A stretch of DNA of 64,000 nt from assembly GCA_029747015.1 (NCBI GenBank), contig JAKOGI010000447.1:507501-571500 (forward strand), in the 5' to 3' direction. Position 1 is the stretch's first letter; each line of letters begins with the position of its first letter. This document shows, piece after piece, positions 46,258 to 58,510 of the stretch. The notes beneath the pieces are model-generated. The model was not told where the DNA came from. It worked only from the letters and a program-made list of their open reading frames with translations, and did not search any database. This DNA is from Carnegiea gigantea. Taxonomy: Eukaryota; Streptophyta; Magnoliopsida; Caryophyllales; Cactaceae. The translations under genes were made by a program, and so were the position numbers.

Positions 46258-46395
46258 TGATCGTAATTTTCACAGAATTTTGATGGCATTCTAAAAAAAT
46301 TTTGATGGCATTCTAAAAAATTTTGACGAGATATATAGCTTCTGTCAAAATTTTTGACGGACTCAGCCAAACAGTCCATCAAAAATTTTGCCCAC
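46258..46395. repeat. TTGACGG motif cluster 3
   Basis: ATTTTGATGGCATTCTAAAAAA is repeated in tandem. TTTTGACGAG, TTTTTGACGGACTC and TCCATCAAAAATTTTG follow. The vocabulary is the same as clusters 1 and 2, and the end TTTTGCCCACACCTTATAC is reminiscent of the left side of cluster 1 (TATAAATTGTGCCCACTTG). Confidence 0.55.
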
Positions 46396-48193
46396 ACCTT
46401 ATACATATATGTGAAGATGCACCCATTTCAATAATTTTTTGGAAAAATCAATATGCAAAACAAATATAAAGAACTGAATTCTCTAAAGTAAACATAAATT
46501 AAATAAAAGAAGAAACAAACATCAAATGTTCAATAATTTTATGATTTTAAACACACATACACGTCTAAAAAAACAAAACAAAAAGCTAGAAATCTAAATA
46601 AGATGGATGGATCGCAAATCAACAAATGCAAAAGAGATTACTGATGATGATTTTAGCTTGCATATGAATTTTGGTGTGTAATTAGAAATGGAACATATTA
46701 ATCACAAAATTAATGCAGGGAACCTTTTTTTGGTTTTTGGGGGGGGGGGGATTTTATCTAGTACTCAGGGAGGAATAGTTTTCTCATTCCTCTCATCCAT
46801 TTGTGCACACATCAACCCAAAATTGCCAACATAAATATCACTAGTGGCAATTTGGGCGGTGGTGATGAACACATTGGCTGCATGAATGCCTAAAATCCTC
46901 CCATCCAAAAAGATAAAAAATCTAATCCAACATGAAAAAATAAAGTTAATAATGTTAAACCTATTAAAACAAAACCTAAATAAACAAAGATTAACCAATG
47001 TTTGTGATATGTTCTAGATATTCGGTGATTTCATTCATTTTTAATCCAAGGACATAATTAAATGATCTCATTGTAGTTATCTATTGGACTTATTATTGCT
47101 TTATTTTTTGTAGTTTTTTTTTTTTTTTGCTTACTAATGATTTTAAAAAATAGACACGTTAAGCCAAGAAAATGAAAAATTAAGGGTGATGTATGAGATT
47201 CAATGACACTTACCAGTGATCATGGTGGTGAAGACAAACGTTGTGGTCTAAGCTTAGCTCATGCAAAAAACAATTTTATATGGTAAAAAAAAAAAAAATA
47301 GAGGATGATAATAGAAGCAAAAAGAGCCAAAGGATTCATACGATTTAATCTCTCCTCCAAGTTACCATTAAAAATATGCACCCTGATCAAGAAAAAGTCG
47401 ATTACAAAATTAGAGAAATCCAGATGAAATAAAGTCCTGAATACAAACACATGTAATTAATTAGTTGTGATTTTCAGGAAGCTTGAGGATTGCAGAGAGT
47501 CACTGGGGTGTAAATATAATCTAATTGAGTATTGGTTCAATTAAGTTAATGTAGAGGAGGGAGATTGGGGGAACAACATGGAAAAACAGCTTTTAAATGA
47601 TGATAGGTGATTTTTTTCAATTTTTATAATTTTAAAAATTATGACATTTCACAATGTTTTAAATTATGGAAAGGATATAGTACAATAAGAGACAAAAACA
47701 TTAAAGTAATAAGGAAATGAATAGGAAAAGTTATCAAGAAACGACTACATTGAGGTGGGCATTTTTTAAAAGGGAAGTTAAGAGATTCCTTTGTCAAAAA
47801 TAAAAAGTTAATACATGTTAAGCAACTTTTAAATTATGATAGCTAAATTTTTTTGTTCAATGTGTACAATTTTAAAAATTATGAAAGTTCACAATCTTTT
47901 CAATTATGGTAAAGATATTATGTTTAAAATCCAAAATTTTGAGGCATGGTTGGGGTCGGGTGTTTAGAACAAGTCAATTTCTGTTAGGTTTAATATTTTC
48001 ACTTGGTGATATATCTTATCCAATTTCAAGTAGAACTCTAGATTTATCTTGTTTTGCTTGATATTTCTTTTTTTTTTCCCCTTTCAGTTTAGTATTGTTT
48101 TGAGCTAGTGTTTGGATTTTTTGAGCTTTGCAATAAATCCTCTCCTGGCACCTCAGGTTGGTAAATAGGTAAAATTGGTAGAGATTGTAAAAG
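46396..48193. other. AT-rich intergenic DNA
   Basis: Two minus-strand stretches read like short exons. One is 46765-46900 (GIHAANVFITTAQIATSD...). The other is around 47225-47400, where a donor-like CTGGTAAGTG occurs. I could not assign either to a family, so no gene is called. A T run lies at 47115-47130. Confidence 0.4.
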
Positions 48194-48198
48194 ATTAA

Positions 48199-49080
48199 TG
48201 TAGGCACTAAATATTTTTATGTGTCGTACCAAAATATAAAATTAAATTCATTATTTGGGTCAACCCTTTTAATTAATTTAATCAAGCCCAAAAACCTCTC
48301 AAGTCAAAGCCCAAGAGACTTCTTAGTCAAGTCATGACCTAAGTTCGAACGACTTCCAAGTCAAGGCCCTGTCGAAACTCAAATAACTTCCAAGTCAAAG
48401 CCCAAGAAGGGACTCCCAAGTCAAAGCTCAAATGACTCTCAAGTCAAGCCCAAATCAAGGCCCAGGAGATAACTTCCAAGTCAAGTCACGACCTAAGCCC
48501 GAAGGATTTCCAACTCAAGGCTCAAGTCAAAGGTCAAAGCCTAAGTCAATTTGCAAGTTAAAGCCCAAACCACTATCAAGTCAATATCCACTCAAGACCC
48601 AAGGTGACTTCCAAGTCAAAGCTCGGTTAGAACCTAAGTCAAAGTCAAAGCAAATGACTCATAAGTTAAATCGATCCAAGGTGGGGCCCGATTGAAGGCC
48701 CACAATGAAGTCAAAGCCCATCTTGACTTTCAAGAGGGAGTGGGGGAGTTTTCCTGTAAATAGACCCCTACCCCCTCGTTTTATTCAAGGTTGAAAAATA
48801 AAAAGAAATCACCAACACTCAAGCATTCACTCTTTGAAGGAAGATAATAAGTGCGCGCCATCCTTCCTCGAAGATCAAGTATTCATCTCGATTGAGATTA
48901 AGTCTCTAAGTTCCTCTCTTGAGATAAAACTCGTTCGAACTCGTTCGAAGGAGACCGAATCATAGGATTACTCTTATTGTATATAATAAAGATTGTACCC
49001 ATATACAAATCAATACAAAGATTCAATCTTGTAGCCAAATTCTTGTCTAATTAATTTTAAGCTTGAAATTTGTGTTTACA
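48199..49080 (+). mobile_element. Solo LTR, 882 bp
   Basis: It starts TGTAGGCACT and ends TTGTGTTTACA, with TGTA/TACA inverted ends. The flanking pentamers are ATTAA (48194-48198) and ATTAG (49081-49085), one mismatch. The first half is filled with CAAGTCAAAGCCCAA-type words. A TATA-like TGTAAATAGACCCCTACC follows near 48755, and a typical U5 end with AATAAAGATTG near 48985. No internal region is attached. Confidence 0.78.
48290..48730 (+). repeat. CAAGTCAAAGCCC tandem words inside the solo LTR
   Basis: About 15 copies of AAGTCAAAGCCCAA / CCAAGTCAAGRCC with GACTTCC spacers occur at 20-35 base intervals. An apparent 87-codon open frame here is a product of the repeat. Confidence 0.75.
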
Positions 49081-49085
49081 ATTAG

Positions 49086-50448
49086 TAAGAGCTAAGAAGA
49101 AATGGTAGTTTGTGGAAGGATTAGTAGGATTAGAGAAGGTTGGAAAAGATTATGAGAGGTTGGTACAAGGTGGGAAGAGTTGGTAAGAGTTGAAAGATGT
49201 TAATAAGGAATGAGGAGTGGGGATTGTTTTCAGTTTAATTTTTTTTTTTCATAATATTTGATAACTAAAAAGGTAACTAAAAGTTGTAATTCTTTTGAAT
49301 TATTTTAGTTAATAATTTGATTAGTATTGTTCTAAATTTTTATATATGCACAACTTTTGATATATTTATGATAATGTTTTTATGCAAGGATTGGGGGATT
49401 TTTTGTATGTATGTTTTTTTTTTTTAAATATTTGAAACATGCATGAATATATGGATAACTGTGTTCATTTTTATTGCCATATAAATGTCACTATCTCTGT
49501 CTTATGAGCGAACGACGTTATTAGTTTTGCATTTACAAATAATACAAAAATATTTTCAACATATATTACTTATGCACAAATTATAATTATTTTGTTAAAA
49601 CAAAATGAAAAATTTCATCTATGCCCTCATTCAGTACACCAATCCCAAAAAATAACCAAAGCGTATATGTATGGTTAAAAAATAATTAGTTTCCACATAA
49701 AAATTAAAAATTGTGAAATTTTTTAAGGAAGTTAGTAAGAGTTGGAAAGAATTGAGATTTTTTTTTTAAAGGATTGTGGAGAAATGGTAAAATTTGATAA
49801 GAGTTATTAAATAATGGTAGAAGTTGGTGAGTTTACATTTTACCAATGAAAAGAACACGCCCAAGGATGGTATTTCACACCAAGTGTATTTCCATTGTTA
49901 TCCATTAGAAGATGAGGATGATTTTTTATAGATGAATCATGGGAGATTTACTAGAGCTATGTCATCAGCAATGGATTAATATAGTATATGGCCATTTACA
50001 TGTAACACCAGTGGGCAAGGGTACACATAAGTTGGACCTGAAACAAATAAAAAGATAAGAGAAAAAAGCGAAGGGGTCATTAGGGAGAGCCATTAGCGTG
50101 CTAAATTATTTTATTTTTATTAGAGTATTATTCTTGAGAAATTAGATGTTGAAAATCAATTGGTAAAATAATTTTTCATACACAAGACCAAAATTTTTAA
50201 AATAACAAAAATTAACATGAACAATAGATGAGGGGTAAGAGTTTCGTGTATCTTGAGTATCAGGCGGCGACATAATACTAAACTAGCCCATGAAAGTCTG
50301 CAATCAAATGATCGGAGAAGGAGGGGGGAACCACAATTGAAGCATACTATGCCTCAAGCAAATAGAGGTGCGATAAAAATGCCCTTGCTAAGATCCATCT
50401 GCTATCCTACAAGATTGTATCGCATGTTGGAGAGAATAATAGCTAGTA
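49086..50448. other. AT-rich intergenic DNA
   Basis: G-rich words such as GAGTTGGTAAGAGTTG recur around 49090-49210 and 49730-49830. No gene is supported. Confidence 0.45.
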
Positions 50449-51663
50449 CAACATAACAACAATCCCTACGTAAACAAAAGCCAAAGGAAGAACTAGAGGC
50501 AAGCTACCTATAATCTGCAACCTTAATCCTAGATCCCCATAAACTTCTATCCTGAGCCATGTCCTCCATTATACCTATAAACTTTAAATCATTTCTAATC
50601 ACCTCATTTCAAATTTTCTTTTACCGTCCTCTACCTTTTCTACACCCTGAAAGGCTAATTGTCTCGCGCCTTCTCACCAGTGTATTGTCCCTCATCCTTT
50701 CAACAAGTCCAGACTATGTTAGTCCACTCTTCCTCATCTTATCTTCTATCGGTGCAATGCCTGCTTTCTCTTTGATCACTTCATTTCTAATTCAATCCAA
50801 TCTTATATATCCACACATCAATCGAATTATTCTCATCTCTGGTACAATCAACCTCTGGACTTGATGCTTCTTGATTAGCTAACACTCTGAACAATATAAC
50901 AAAGTTGGCCTGACTACCATATGATAGACCTTCCCTTTCAATCCTGCCAAAATTTACACAATACTCTGGAAGCACTCCTCCGTTTTTGTTGTCCCACTCT
51001 AATACGTTGGTTATTATCTTCATCGATATCTCCTTTCTCCTTAATGATCAAGCCTAAATACCTAAACTTCTCAGCCCTAGGTATTGTCATACCACCCATG
51101 GTGACTTCTTCTCCACTAGCTTCCTCACCACTGAAGCCACATTTGAAGTATTTAGTCTTTGGTATGCTCAATCTAAATCCCCTAGATTGTAAGGTATGTC
51201 TCCATTGCTCTAACTTCTTATTAAGACCACCTATAATCTCATTGATGAGAACGATATCATCAGAAAATAGCATACACCATGGTACCTTGTCCTCAGTCCC
51301 TTTTGTAAGTACATCCATAATGATAGTGAAAAGGAACGAGCTTAGAGCTGATCCTTGATGGAGCTCAATGTCAATCGGAAAGTCCTCTGTGTCTCCTCCT
51401 GAAGTCCTTACACTTGTTTTTACTCCCTCATACATATATTTGATAGCTTGAATATATGTCTCTGACACCCTTCTCTTCTCCAAATACTCTCATAACACCT
51501 CACGTAGTACACTATCATATGCTTTCTCTAGATCTATGAACACCATGTAGAGATCCTTTTTGCTATCCTTACACACTTCAATGAATCTTCTTATGAGATG
51601 GACTACTTCGGTAGTCAATCTACCTGGCATAAAACCAAACCGACTTTTAGACATGGAAATATC
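50449..51663 (-). mobile_element. RTE-type LINE, 3' part, truncated by the adjoining LTR
   Basis: Minus-strand reading begins at the junction (51663) with RFGFMPGRLTTEVVHLIRRF and LYMVFIDLEKAYDSV. The longest open part, 51483-50938, contains DIELHQGSALSSFLF, PWCMLFSDDIVLI (active site, family usually FADD), KTKYFKCGFSGE and KFRYLGLIIKEKGDI. It continues with interruptions through RPTLLYCSECWLIKKH and GIAPIEDKMRKSG to a 3' end rich in TTGTTGTTATGTTGTA (about 50449). The blocks are those of plant RTE reverse transcriptases. The 5' half should continue on the far side of the nested retroelements, beyond the window. Confidence 0.9.
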
Positions 51664-52984
51664 CGATACGGCCGCAAGCGCACGGTGGTGTTGTAGTAAT
51701 TAAGGTAAATCCCACAGAGACTGGGTTGATCTATTGGGCTATATTCTCTCAAGATATGCTAAACGAATTCAAACTTTAGATTAATAAAAATACGAAGATA
51801 AGGAAACAACTATAACTAATTCAAGGGGTTCTAATTTAACAACTTCTAATTAACAAATTCTAATCAATTAAGGAGAAAACGCCTAGGAATTCATGTAGTT
51901 ATGAAAGTTGATTGGATCAAAATGATGAATATGTGCTTTTCTCCAATCGGTGAATCTCAAAGAATTACAATCTCTCCAAATATTTGGCCTATTCTTTCGA
52001 ACTCAACCAAATTTGCCTAAACTAAGAAAAACTCGTTTTTTCACTAATTTGTCTTAATTCAAACTAAATAACTTCAATTACTCTCTAGTCCTCCTAACAT
52101 GCAAATCTCTCTTTCGAGATGAAATCATGTCAAGTCTAATCAAGCAATCCAACAACCAAATGTCACCTTTCAGTTTTTCACCTAATTGTTTCAAGTTGCA
52201 AGCAAACTTTGGCCAAAAATCTACTCACAACGTGACAATCACTTGATAGAACGAAATCAAATCAATCATGAAAATAACCACAATTCTATATATTGAAACA
52301 TGATCCAATTATACTTTCATAAACTACTAAATTCCTAGACAAAAATTAAACTACTCATGCATGATTAAATTAAACATCTAACTACTCTAAAATGATAAAC
52401 CTAAAGAGAAAAGAGAAGAGGTGAGAGAAGAGTTTGCTCAGCCAAAATGCATGCTTGAATGTTTCGATTGCATAACCCGGTCCCGCTTCCTCACGAATCT
52501 TCTTCTTCTACTTGCTCTCCCTCACTCTAAAATGAAATCTAAATCTAACTAGATGGTAGAAAGAATAATGGATTAGGATGATCTATAGGATGATCATTTG
52601 CTGCTGAAGGACGCCCTATTTATAGGAAAACCCAATCAATCTCAGCCACATAATGAGAGAAAACGAAGAGATTAGCAGTTATGCTTCCACCACGGACTGT
52701 GGCATCCACCACGGGCAGACCGTGGTGCTGGCTGACTCGTCATTCTTCTATTCTTCCTTTCTTCCACAGGTATAGCAACTTAGGGCATACATGGTGAGTC
52801 AAAATACATCTAAACGAGGGTCAAATGATAGGTCAAATGGTTCAAAAATCCTGCAAAACACATCAAACAAAAATACCCAAGTATAAAACGGGAAAAGAGT
52901 ATAAACTATAATATAAAGCACATAATTTTCCCTAAAAATGGAGGAAAATGACCCTAAAATAATATATACATTAAGCGCTTATCA
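51664..52984 (-). repeat. 3' LTR of a second Athila-like element
   Basis: On the minus strand the LTR begins TGATAAGCGC after the polypurine tract GCATGGGGAAGTT. It has a TATAAATAGG promoter (plus 52615-52624) and a CTGAGATTG/GTGGCTGAGATT block like the first Athila LTR. It ends with CGCTTGCGGCCGTATCG at 51664. Near 52685-52735 it carries CCACGGACTGTGG and CCACGGGCAGACCGTGG palindromes. Its insertion interrupts the RTE LINE at 51663. Confidence 0.85.
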
Positions 52985-53711
52985 AACTTCCCCATGCTTA
53001 AACCGTTGGCAAACACTAGAGTAAACTGACAAGGGGAGACGCATCTAGGATTCAAAACATGAAAGCTCTTTAAAGTAGGCAAGTTATAGCATATCACAGG
53101 CAAGAATATCAATCAACGACAACCCCAAATAGTGCGCAAAATATTTTAAAATCAGGATGAAAAGGTTCTCGAAGAAGTATAAGACCACAAGTTCGATACC
53201 AAACTTGATCACCCCCAAAGAACCACAAAGCATGTCATGCAAGCACATGGAATTATAGAGCTAAATGGACCAGTAAAACCTCACTTTGGGGAAATGTAAA
53301 ACACTCTTACTCATATGTTTGAAATATAGTATAGGTTCACTCAAAACTCATTCTAAAAATGTAATCTGCCATATCCTTGCAAAGACTCTCAAATTCTCCA
53401 CCACTAAAATGCAATGTGCACAAGACAATCAAAAGGACTTTACTTAAGTTGTAATGTGGGTTAGAAGGGTTAAGGGAAAGGAGTTGACAAATGAATTTGG
53501 GACAATGTGAAGCTGCTTAGTCAAGTGATTAGGGAGCAACCAACAAAACACCAGGTAACTATGAAGTTTGTCAACTCTCCAAACCTCAAAAATACAATGA
53601 ACATTCCCCAAATGAATCATATTGGAAATGAGTTGACAAAGAAGGAACTCAAGCTATATACGTATCCCATGCCAATCACTTAGTTTTTTTTTTTTCTTTT
53701 TTTCATTTGCT

Positions 53712-53747
<36 letters not shown>

Positions 53748-54586
53748 TTTTCCCAACAAGACGTTAACTTCCTTTTTTTTTCCTTCAACATAACTTTTTC
53801 TGTTTTTTTGTAATGGTTTTGTTTTGGGAAATGAAACGAAAATTGCAATTATTGAAAGGTATAGGATCACTAGCTATCAACTCACAACCGAGTATATATA
53901 CGTAATCCAAACAAGAGGGAACCAAAGCAAGTACTCAATATCATCAATCCCTCAATAAACCAACATACCAAAGCCACCTCAAACTTAATTATCCCCGAAA
54001 CCACCCACTACATAGATGAAGTGATGATCCATAGACTTGGTTTAAAAGTAGGAATATGTGTTTGGCCAAGGGCTAATATGAAGGGATCACAACAAAGATG
54101 GATATAAGCTCAAAGGTGCTAGCAAAGAGAGGGGCTAGCAAAGAGAATAAACATGTAATACAAGGGCAGGCTATTTGGCTATGTGGCTAAAATGGCCAAA
54201 AAAAGAAATGCCTTTATCATATCATCAACTATGTGCATACTAATGTGGTTTTGAATAAGAATCTAGGTAAGTTCTAGAGATGCAACATGGAAGAGTCACA
54301 CACATGAAAGAAATATGAAATTAAATATAATGAATTAGTCCAAATAAGGCTCCAAATCTCACGGGATATCTACCAAGGCTTCATTAAGTTCACAAAATGA
54401 CTCTATGTACAAACATTAGTGCCAATGACTCCAAAGGATAACAAAGTTCTCAAACAAGACAAGAGTTAAAACAAGAAATATTTACAAAATCCTCAAAAAT
54501 TTTAGCACCAAAAGGGATCACACATCGAAAGATATTCAAGTTCATAAAAGCTATTTTGCCTAAACAAAAGCATCATTCGAGGTTAT
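52985..54586 (-). other. 3' untranslated region of the second Athila-like element
   Basis: Reverse-complement blocks such as TGCATTTTAGTGGTGG, AATTTGAGAGTCT and GCCTTATTTGGACTAATTCAT match positions 10425-10460 and 9610-9650 of the plus-strand Athila element. The AAAAAG-rich tract is present too, here as a 30-T run at 53715-53744 on the plus strand. It is cut at 54586 by the next LTR, so gag and pol are not in the window. No coding sequence is seen. Confidence 0.82.
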
Positions 54587-56487
54587 TGTTGGGAAAAATT
54601 GAGAGTTTAAATAAAAGTGCCGCAAGCGTACAACTCTCGCTGTAGTACTTGAGGGTCATCTCCACAGGAACGAGGATTAAGATTAAGGTCACAAAGCTAT
54701 GATTAACTAACTAATAAATCTAAATCTACTTAACCTACAATGAACTAATACTTTTATTTAACCAATCATTATTCATTCTATTAACTATTTCAATGAGTGT
54801 GAGTAACCTAAATGGCCAAAAATCAACCTTTAACACTTATCCAATTTTCAAGCATAAATCAAATATCAAAACTAGAACCAGTAGCAAGCAAAATGAGTTA
54901 ACCAGAAGCAATCAACCAAGAGCAACAAACTTAAACTTGGACATTAGCAATCAACCAAGAGCAATAAACAGGGTAATGCAAATAGGGTAATGGAAGCCAT
55001 AGCTACAACCTAAACATGGCAGACTCAACATCCATCAGACTTCAAGATAGCAGTTCAATAGCAATTCAGATTCGATTTTACACAACAACCCAGCTCTGAA
55101 ATCTATCACACTGATCAATCAAACCCCATTACGAATGCTTGAATGAAGAACTAAGAAACATGCTACAGTTAAACCTAAAAATCTTGAAACTAAAATAACT
55201 TCAGGCCTAACAGATCAAGAAGTTGAGTAGCAAGGGAAGCAAATTAGCAACTAGTGAAATCAGAGAGGTGAAGGAGCCGAATGCAAACCGAAATCGTGCC
55301 CAAGCTTCAAGCACCCTCTCCTTGCCTCTAGCAGAGCTCGAACCAGGGAAAAGAAAACAAAACTAACTAAACAATTTTAGGCCTCCTCGCTTTGCAGCTC
55401 AGCCGTTTCATCAATGGCAGCATCGCTATTATCACCGAAACAGAATCCATAAACAGGGGAGGGGGGAAATCGACTGAAATCAACAAAAATCGCATCCAAT
55501 TCTCGCAAAATCGAACTAAGATTGGGAACTACTACTAGCAAACTCAAAATTGCAGTGCTTTTACATGAAATTCGAACCCTAAAACAAATCTAAAACCTAA
55601 CCCTAATTCGAAATCAACCCTGAAATATGAAAACGAAAACAAAAACGAAATTAAAAATAACCTAAACCCTAAACTGAATTTAAACCTACTTTAACCCTAG
55701 AATTACCTAGCTTCCCTTCAATGGCGTCGGTGGCTTGAATTTATACCCGAACTCAGCTTCAATTTCGACCCTTCGATTTGTGGGTATCGTGGACGGTGGA
55801 GATGGAGCAAGCTGTGTGCTATGCTGGCACTGTTAGCGTGAAACGCGGTGGAGGAGGACAATGATAGTGATGAGGTGGAAGAGAGAAAGATGCGAGGTAG
55901 AGAGAGAAAGGAGCGAGGATGGGGACGATGAGGGCGAAGCAGAAGAACTCGGGATTTCTATGTTTCGGGGGTTAGGGAAAGCAGAGGGACGCAAAGAGAG
56001 GGAGAGTGAAAGTCAAGAGGGTTAAAACCAAGCTGAACCGGGACCGGGTAATTGGACCGGTTCGGTTTTTTTTAAACTGGGCCGGTTCAACTTTTATCAT
56101 TTTGGGCTAATTTTTCAATTCTTGGATGGGTTCAAATCCGTTTAGGCCGGTTCTTCAATTCCCGAAAATTTTCACCATTTTCCTTGCATTTTTGGCCATT
56201 TTTCTGAAATTATTCAAAACCTGCAAAATAAAATAAAATCAGATAAAAACCTTAAAAATACAATTATGACGAACATAAAATTAGTGTAAAAGTACCTTAA
56301 AAATAACTCATTTTTGGTGCGAACAGTTATCTCAAACCAATCCATGCCATCCCTACATGCAATCCTATATGCAAACCTAAAAATCAACTAAATGCAACAC
56401 ACTAATGCAAACAAAAAGAAATCGAAAACTATATGCTCTAACAAGTATGCAAACTAAAAACCAAAATGAAAAAAAAAAAAAAAAACA
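54587..56487 (-). repeat. LTR (about 1.9 kb) of a third minus-strand element
   Basis: The left end in plus reading is TGTTGGGAAAAATTGAG, followed by the GCCGCAAGCGTAC...TGTAGTAC...CCACAGGAACGAGG module typical of LTR U5 ends in this group. The right end, ...AAAAACA, is followed by a polypurine tract. The interior is GC-richer at 55260-56010, with untranslated CT/GA-rich stretches and AACCCTAA words. The limits depend on TG...CA and the tract position; no target duplication can be checked because the other LTR is outside the window. Confidence 0.65.
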
Positions 56488-56489
56488 TA

Positions 56490-56513
56490 GAAACTACCCC
56501 TCCCCCATACTTA
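56490..56513 (-). promoter_or_regulatory. Polypurine tract of the third element
   Basis: Minus-strand AAGTATGGGGGAGGGGTAG stands just before the LTR start, the normal place for plus-strand priming. It sets the element's orientation as minus. Confidence 0.65.
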
Positions 56514-56652
56514 AGTAAAGCATTGTTATTTAAAGGAAAGAAAACTTAGAGAAAGGGAACAAAAGAAAACAATCTCACCAGATTAGGTGCAGAGTGCACC
56601 TAAGCTATGTGGCCTCGTAATAACCGGGCCGCATGGAGCATTAGCCACTCCA

Positions 56653-57490
56653 TCACAATGTCCAAAAATGGCCCTTTAAATCAAACATCGTCAAGGAATG
56701 CAGAAGCTTGTCAAACTCCTCAGCATAGAGTTTCCAAGCATGGTAATAAGAGAGCATGAAAATAATCACATCAAAGAAAGTTAGTGCTCTCTTCAGCAAA
56801 CCCGAAGCCATAGAAAAATCAAAAGAAAAGCAAAGAAAGTGTTCCGCATGATTTTTCCATGGTTATCCACAAGGTACATGCAATATGGGTCAAGGGAGGC
56901 ATCATACCCATAAAATTATCCTAGGGAAAGAAAATTATCAACATTTCCCCCAAGCGTAGTGAACATTTTGCCCGCTTGTCCCAAATCAACTTTAGAATCA
57001 CAAATCTTAGGATTATCAATGGGCACATCTAAAGAATACTCGGGGAAATAGAGGGTTGTGAACACTTACGGGAAACATGGGAATGATTAAAAGGATTTGG
57101 GAGAGCATTATTACAACCAACGCTAGGAAAGTCATTATGCATAAACACACCACGTGACCTCTCCAAAGGAGTCTTATCTAGATCATGAACCTCATCTAAA
57201 ATATGTTCAGACTTCAAACATGCATCAGAAATGTCAAACCTAGCATCAAACCCAAAAGGCTCACCCACCTCATGCGCCGTGCACTGAACTAAAGGAAAGG
57301 ATGAGTTAGGTAAGGATAGGTCAACATCAGTATTGTTCCAGGGTGATACAAAGTTAAGTTGCACATAGCATGTATAATAAGGACATAAATTTATATCATG
57401 GTTAGAAGAATTACAGAAATCACCAAAAATGAGCATAATAAGATCTAGAATTGAATGCACAAAGATCAGGAAATAAATATCTAGAAACAC
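56653..57490 (-). pseudogene. Env-position ORF of the third element
   Basis: The frame opens at 57490 and runs 153 codons (PYYTCYVQLNFVSPWNN, then CTAHEVGEPFGFDARFDISD and DKTPLERSRGVFMHND). A frame change near 57030 leads into LDVPIDNP, VDLGQAGKMFTTLGGNVDNF and YDASLDPYCMYLVDN. A second change leads into FDFSMASGLLKRALTFFDV, IIFMLSYYHAW and FDKLLHSLTMFD, ending at 56653. Reading across both frames gives a coherent protein that ends with one hydrophobic segment, placed between pol and the polypurine tract. I recognise the layout but not the function. The 5' part is cut by the insertion at 57502. Confidence 0.6.
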
Positions 57491-57501
57491 AACTGGCCTT
57501 C

Positions 57502-58510
57502 TGATGCACCTCTAAGATCTTGAAATGAAGATCAAAGAAGAGATCTCAAGTAGTGATAGGAAAAGAGGAAGAAAAAAAGTTTCGATTTGTGCTTGTATGA
57601 GAAGATAGATAATTCGCTAAGATTCTTGGATAAGATATCACCACCAAGAATGCTTACGGCTCACTCTTAAGCCTAAAAGAGATAAGATATCACCACGTAA
57701 TTAACCTTGAAGGACTCTTGAACACCACTCTAGTGAGCTAAGCTAGAGATAAGCGAGAGAGAGAGAAACACAAGGGAGTATAAACTCAACCAATTCATAT
57801 ATTCCAAAAGTGAGTTACAAGCAGAGGTTCTCCCCACTTATATAGGCCTTAACATTCCGCAAAAACCAATGAAAAACAAGGCCAAAACAACCGGCCAAAT
57901 GGAAAAGGGGACGGCACCAAAAAGTAAGCAAGCACAAAAGCAAAAGCAAAAAGCTGTCAGCACTTTTTAGAATTGCAGCATCAACTTCAAACAAGCCTAT
58001 CTTCCAAAATACATGTCCAAATAGGTTCATTCCAAAGCTAGGAGAAAGCCCTAAGTGTCTATTTTCAGGCAAGACCTCTTGTAGCCTCAGATTCCCAGCT
58101 GTTGGAAAGTTGGACCCTGATAAAGACAAGTGTTTATCTGCTGTAATCAGACTGCACCTCTTCTGAACTTGCGTGGTTTTGAAACCTCAACCAAGGATTT
58201 GACTTGAAACTCTTTTGCTGGCCTTTCAGTACACTCCAAGAGGGTTTCAAAAAGGGGATTTGAAGGTTCTAACATTCATCCAATAAAGGAGAAAATGGAT
58301 CCACAAAATCGGGTACTGAAATGGCTGAACTTTGAGAGCTGAATTGGATGGGCAAATAAAGTCCAAACGACTTAAAATTTGCGTTATCGAAAAGCTAACT
58401 TTATGAACTTAAAAGTAAAAGCAATAAAATGGACTTAAACCACCTTAAAGCTAGGTAATTAGGGTCACCAAGTAGCCACACTTGCTGTCCGAAACTGCTG
58501 GGTAATGACA
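57502..58510 (-). repeat. LTR 1 of the TR-GAG array
   Basis: It starts (plus) TGATGCACCTC and is proposed to end at GGGTAATGACA, giving 1009 bp, the same length as LTR 2 measured the same way. On the minus strand it begins TGTCATTACCC and ends GAGGTGCATCA. The right limit is inferred from the TG...CA rule plus equal length. Confidence 0.75.

Noticed and set aside
48432..48695. 87-codon open frame
   Set aside because: It is produced by the CAAGTCAAAGCCC repeat of the solo LTR.
50559..51358. Plus-strand open frames of 101 and 145 codons
   Set aside because: They are antisense shadows of the RTE reverse transcriptase.
55560..55700. Several AACCCTAA words, telomere-like
   Set aside because: They are scattered and irregular within an LTR, not a tandem TTTAGGG array.
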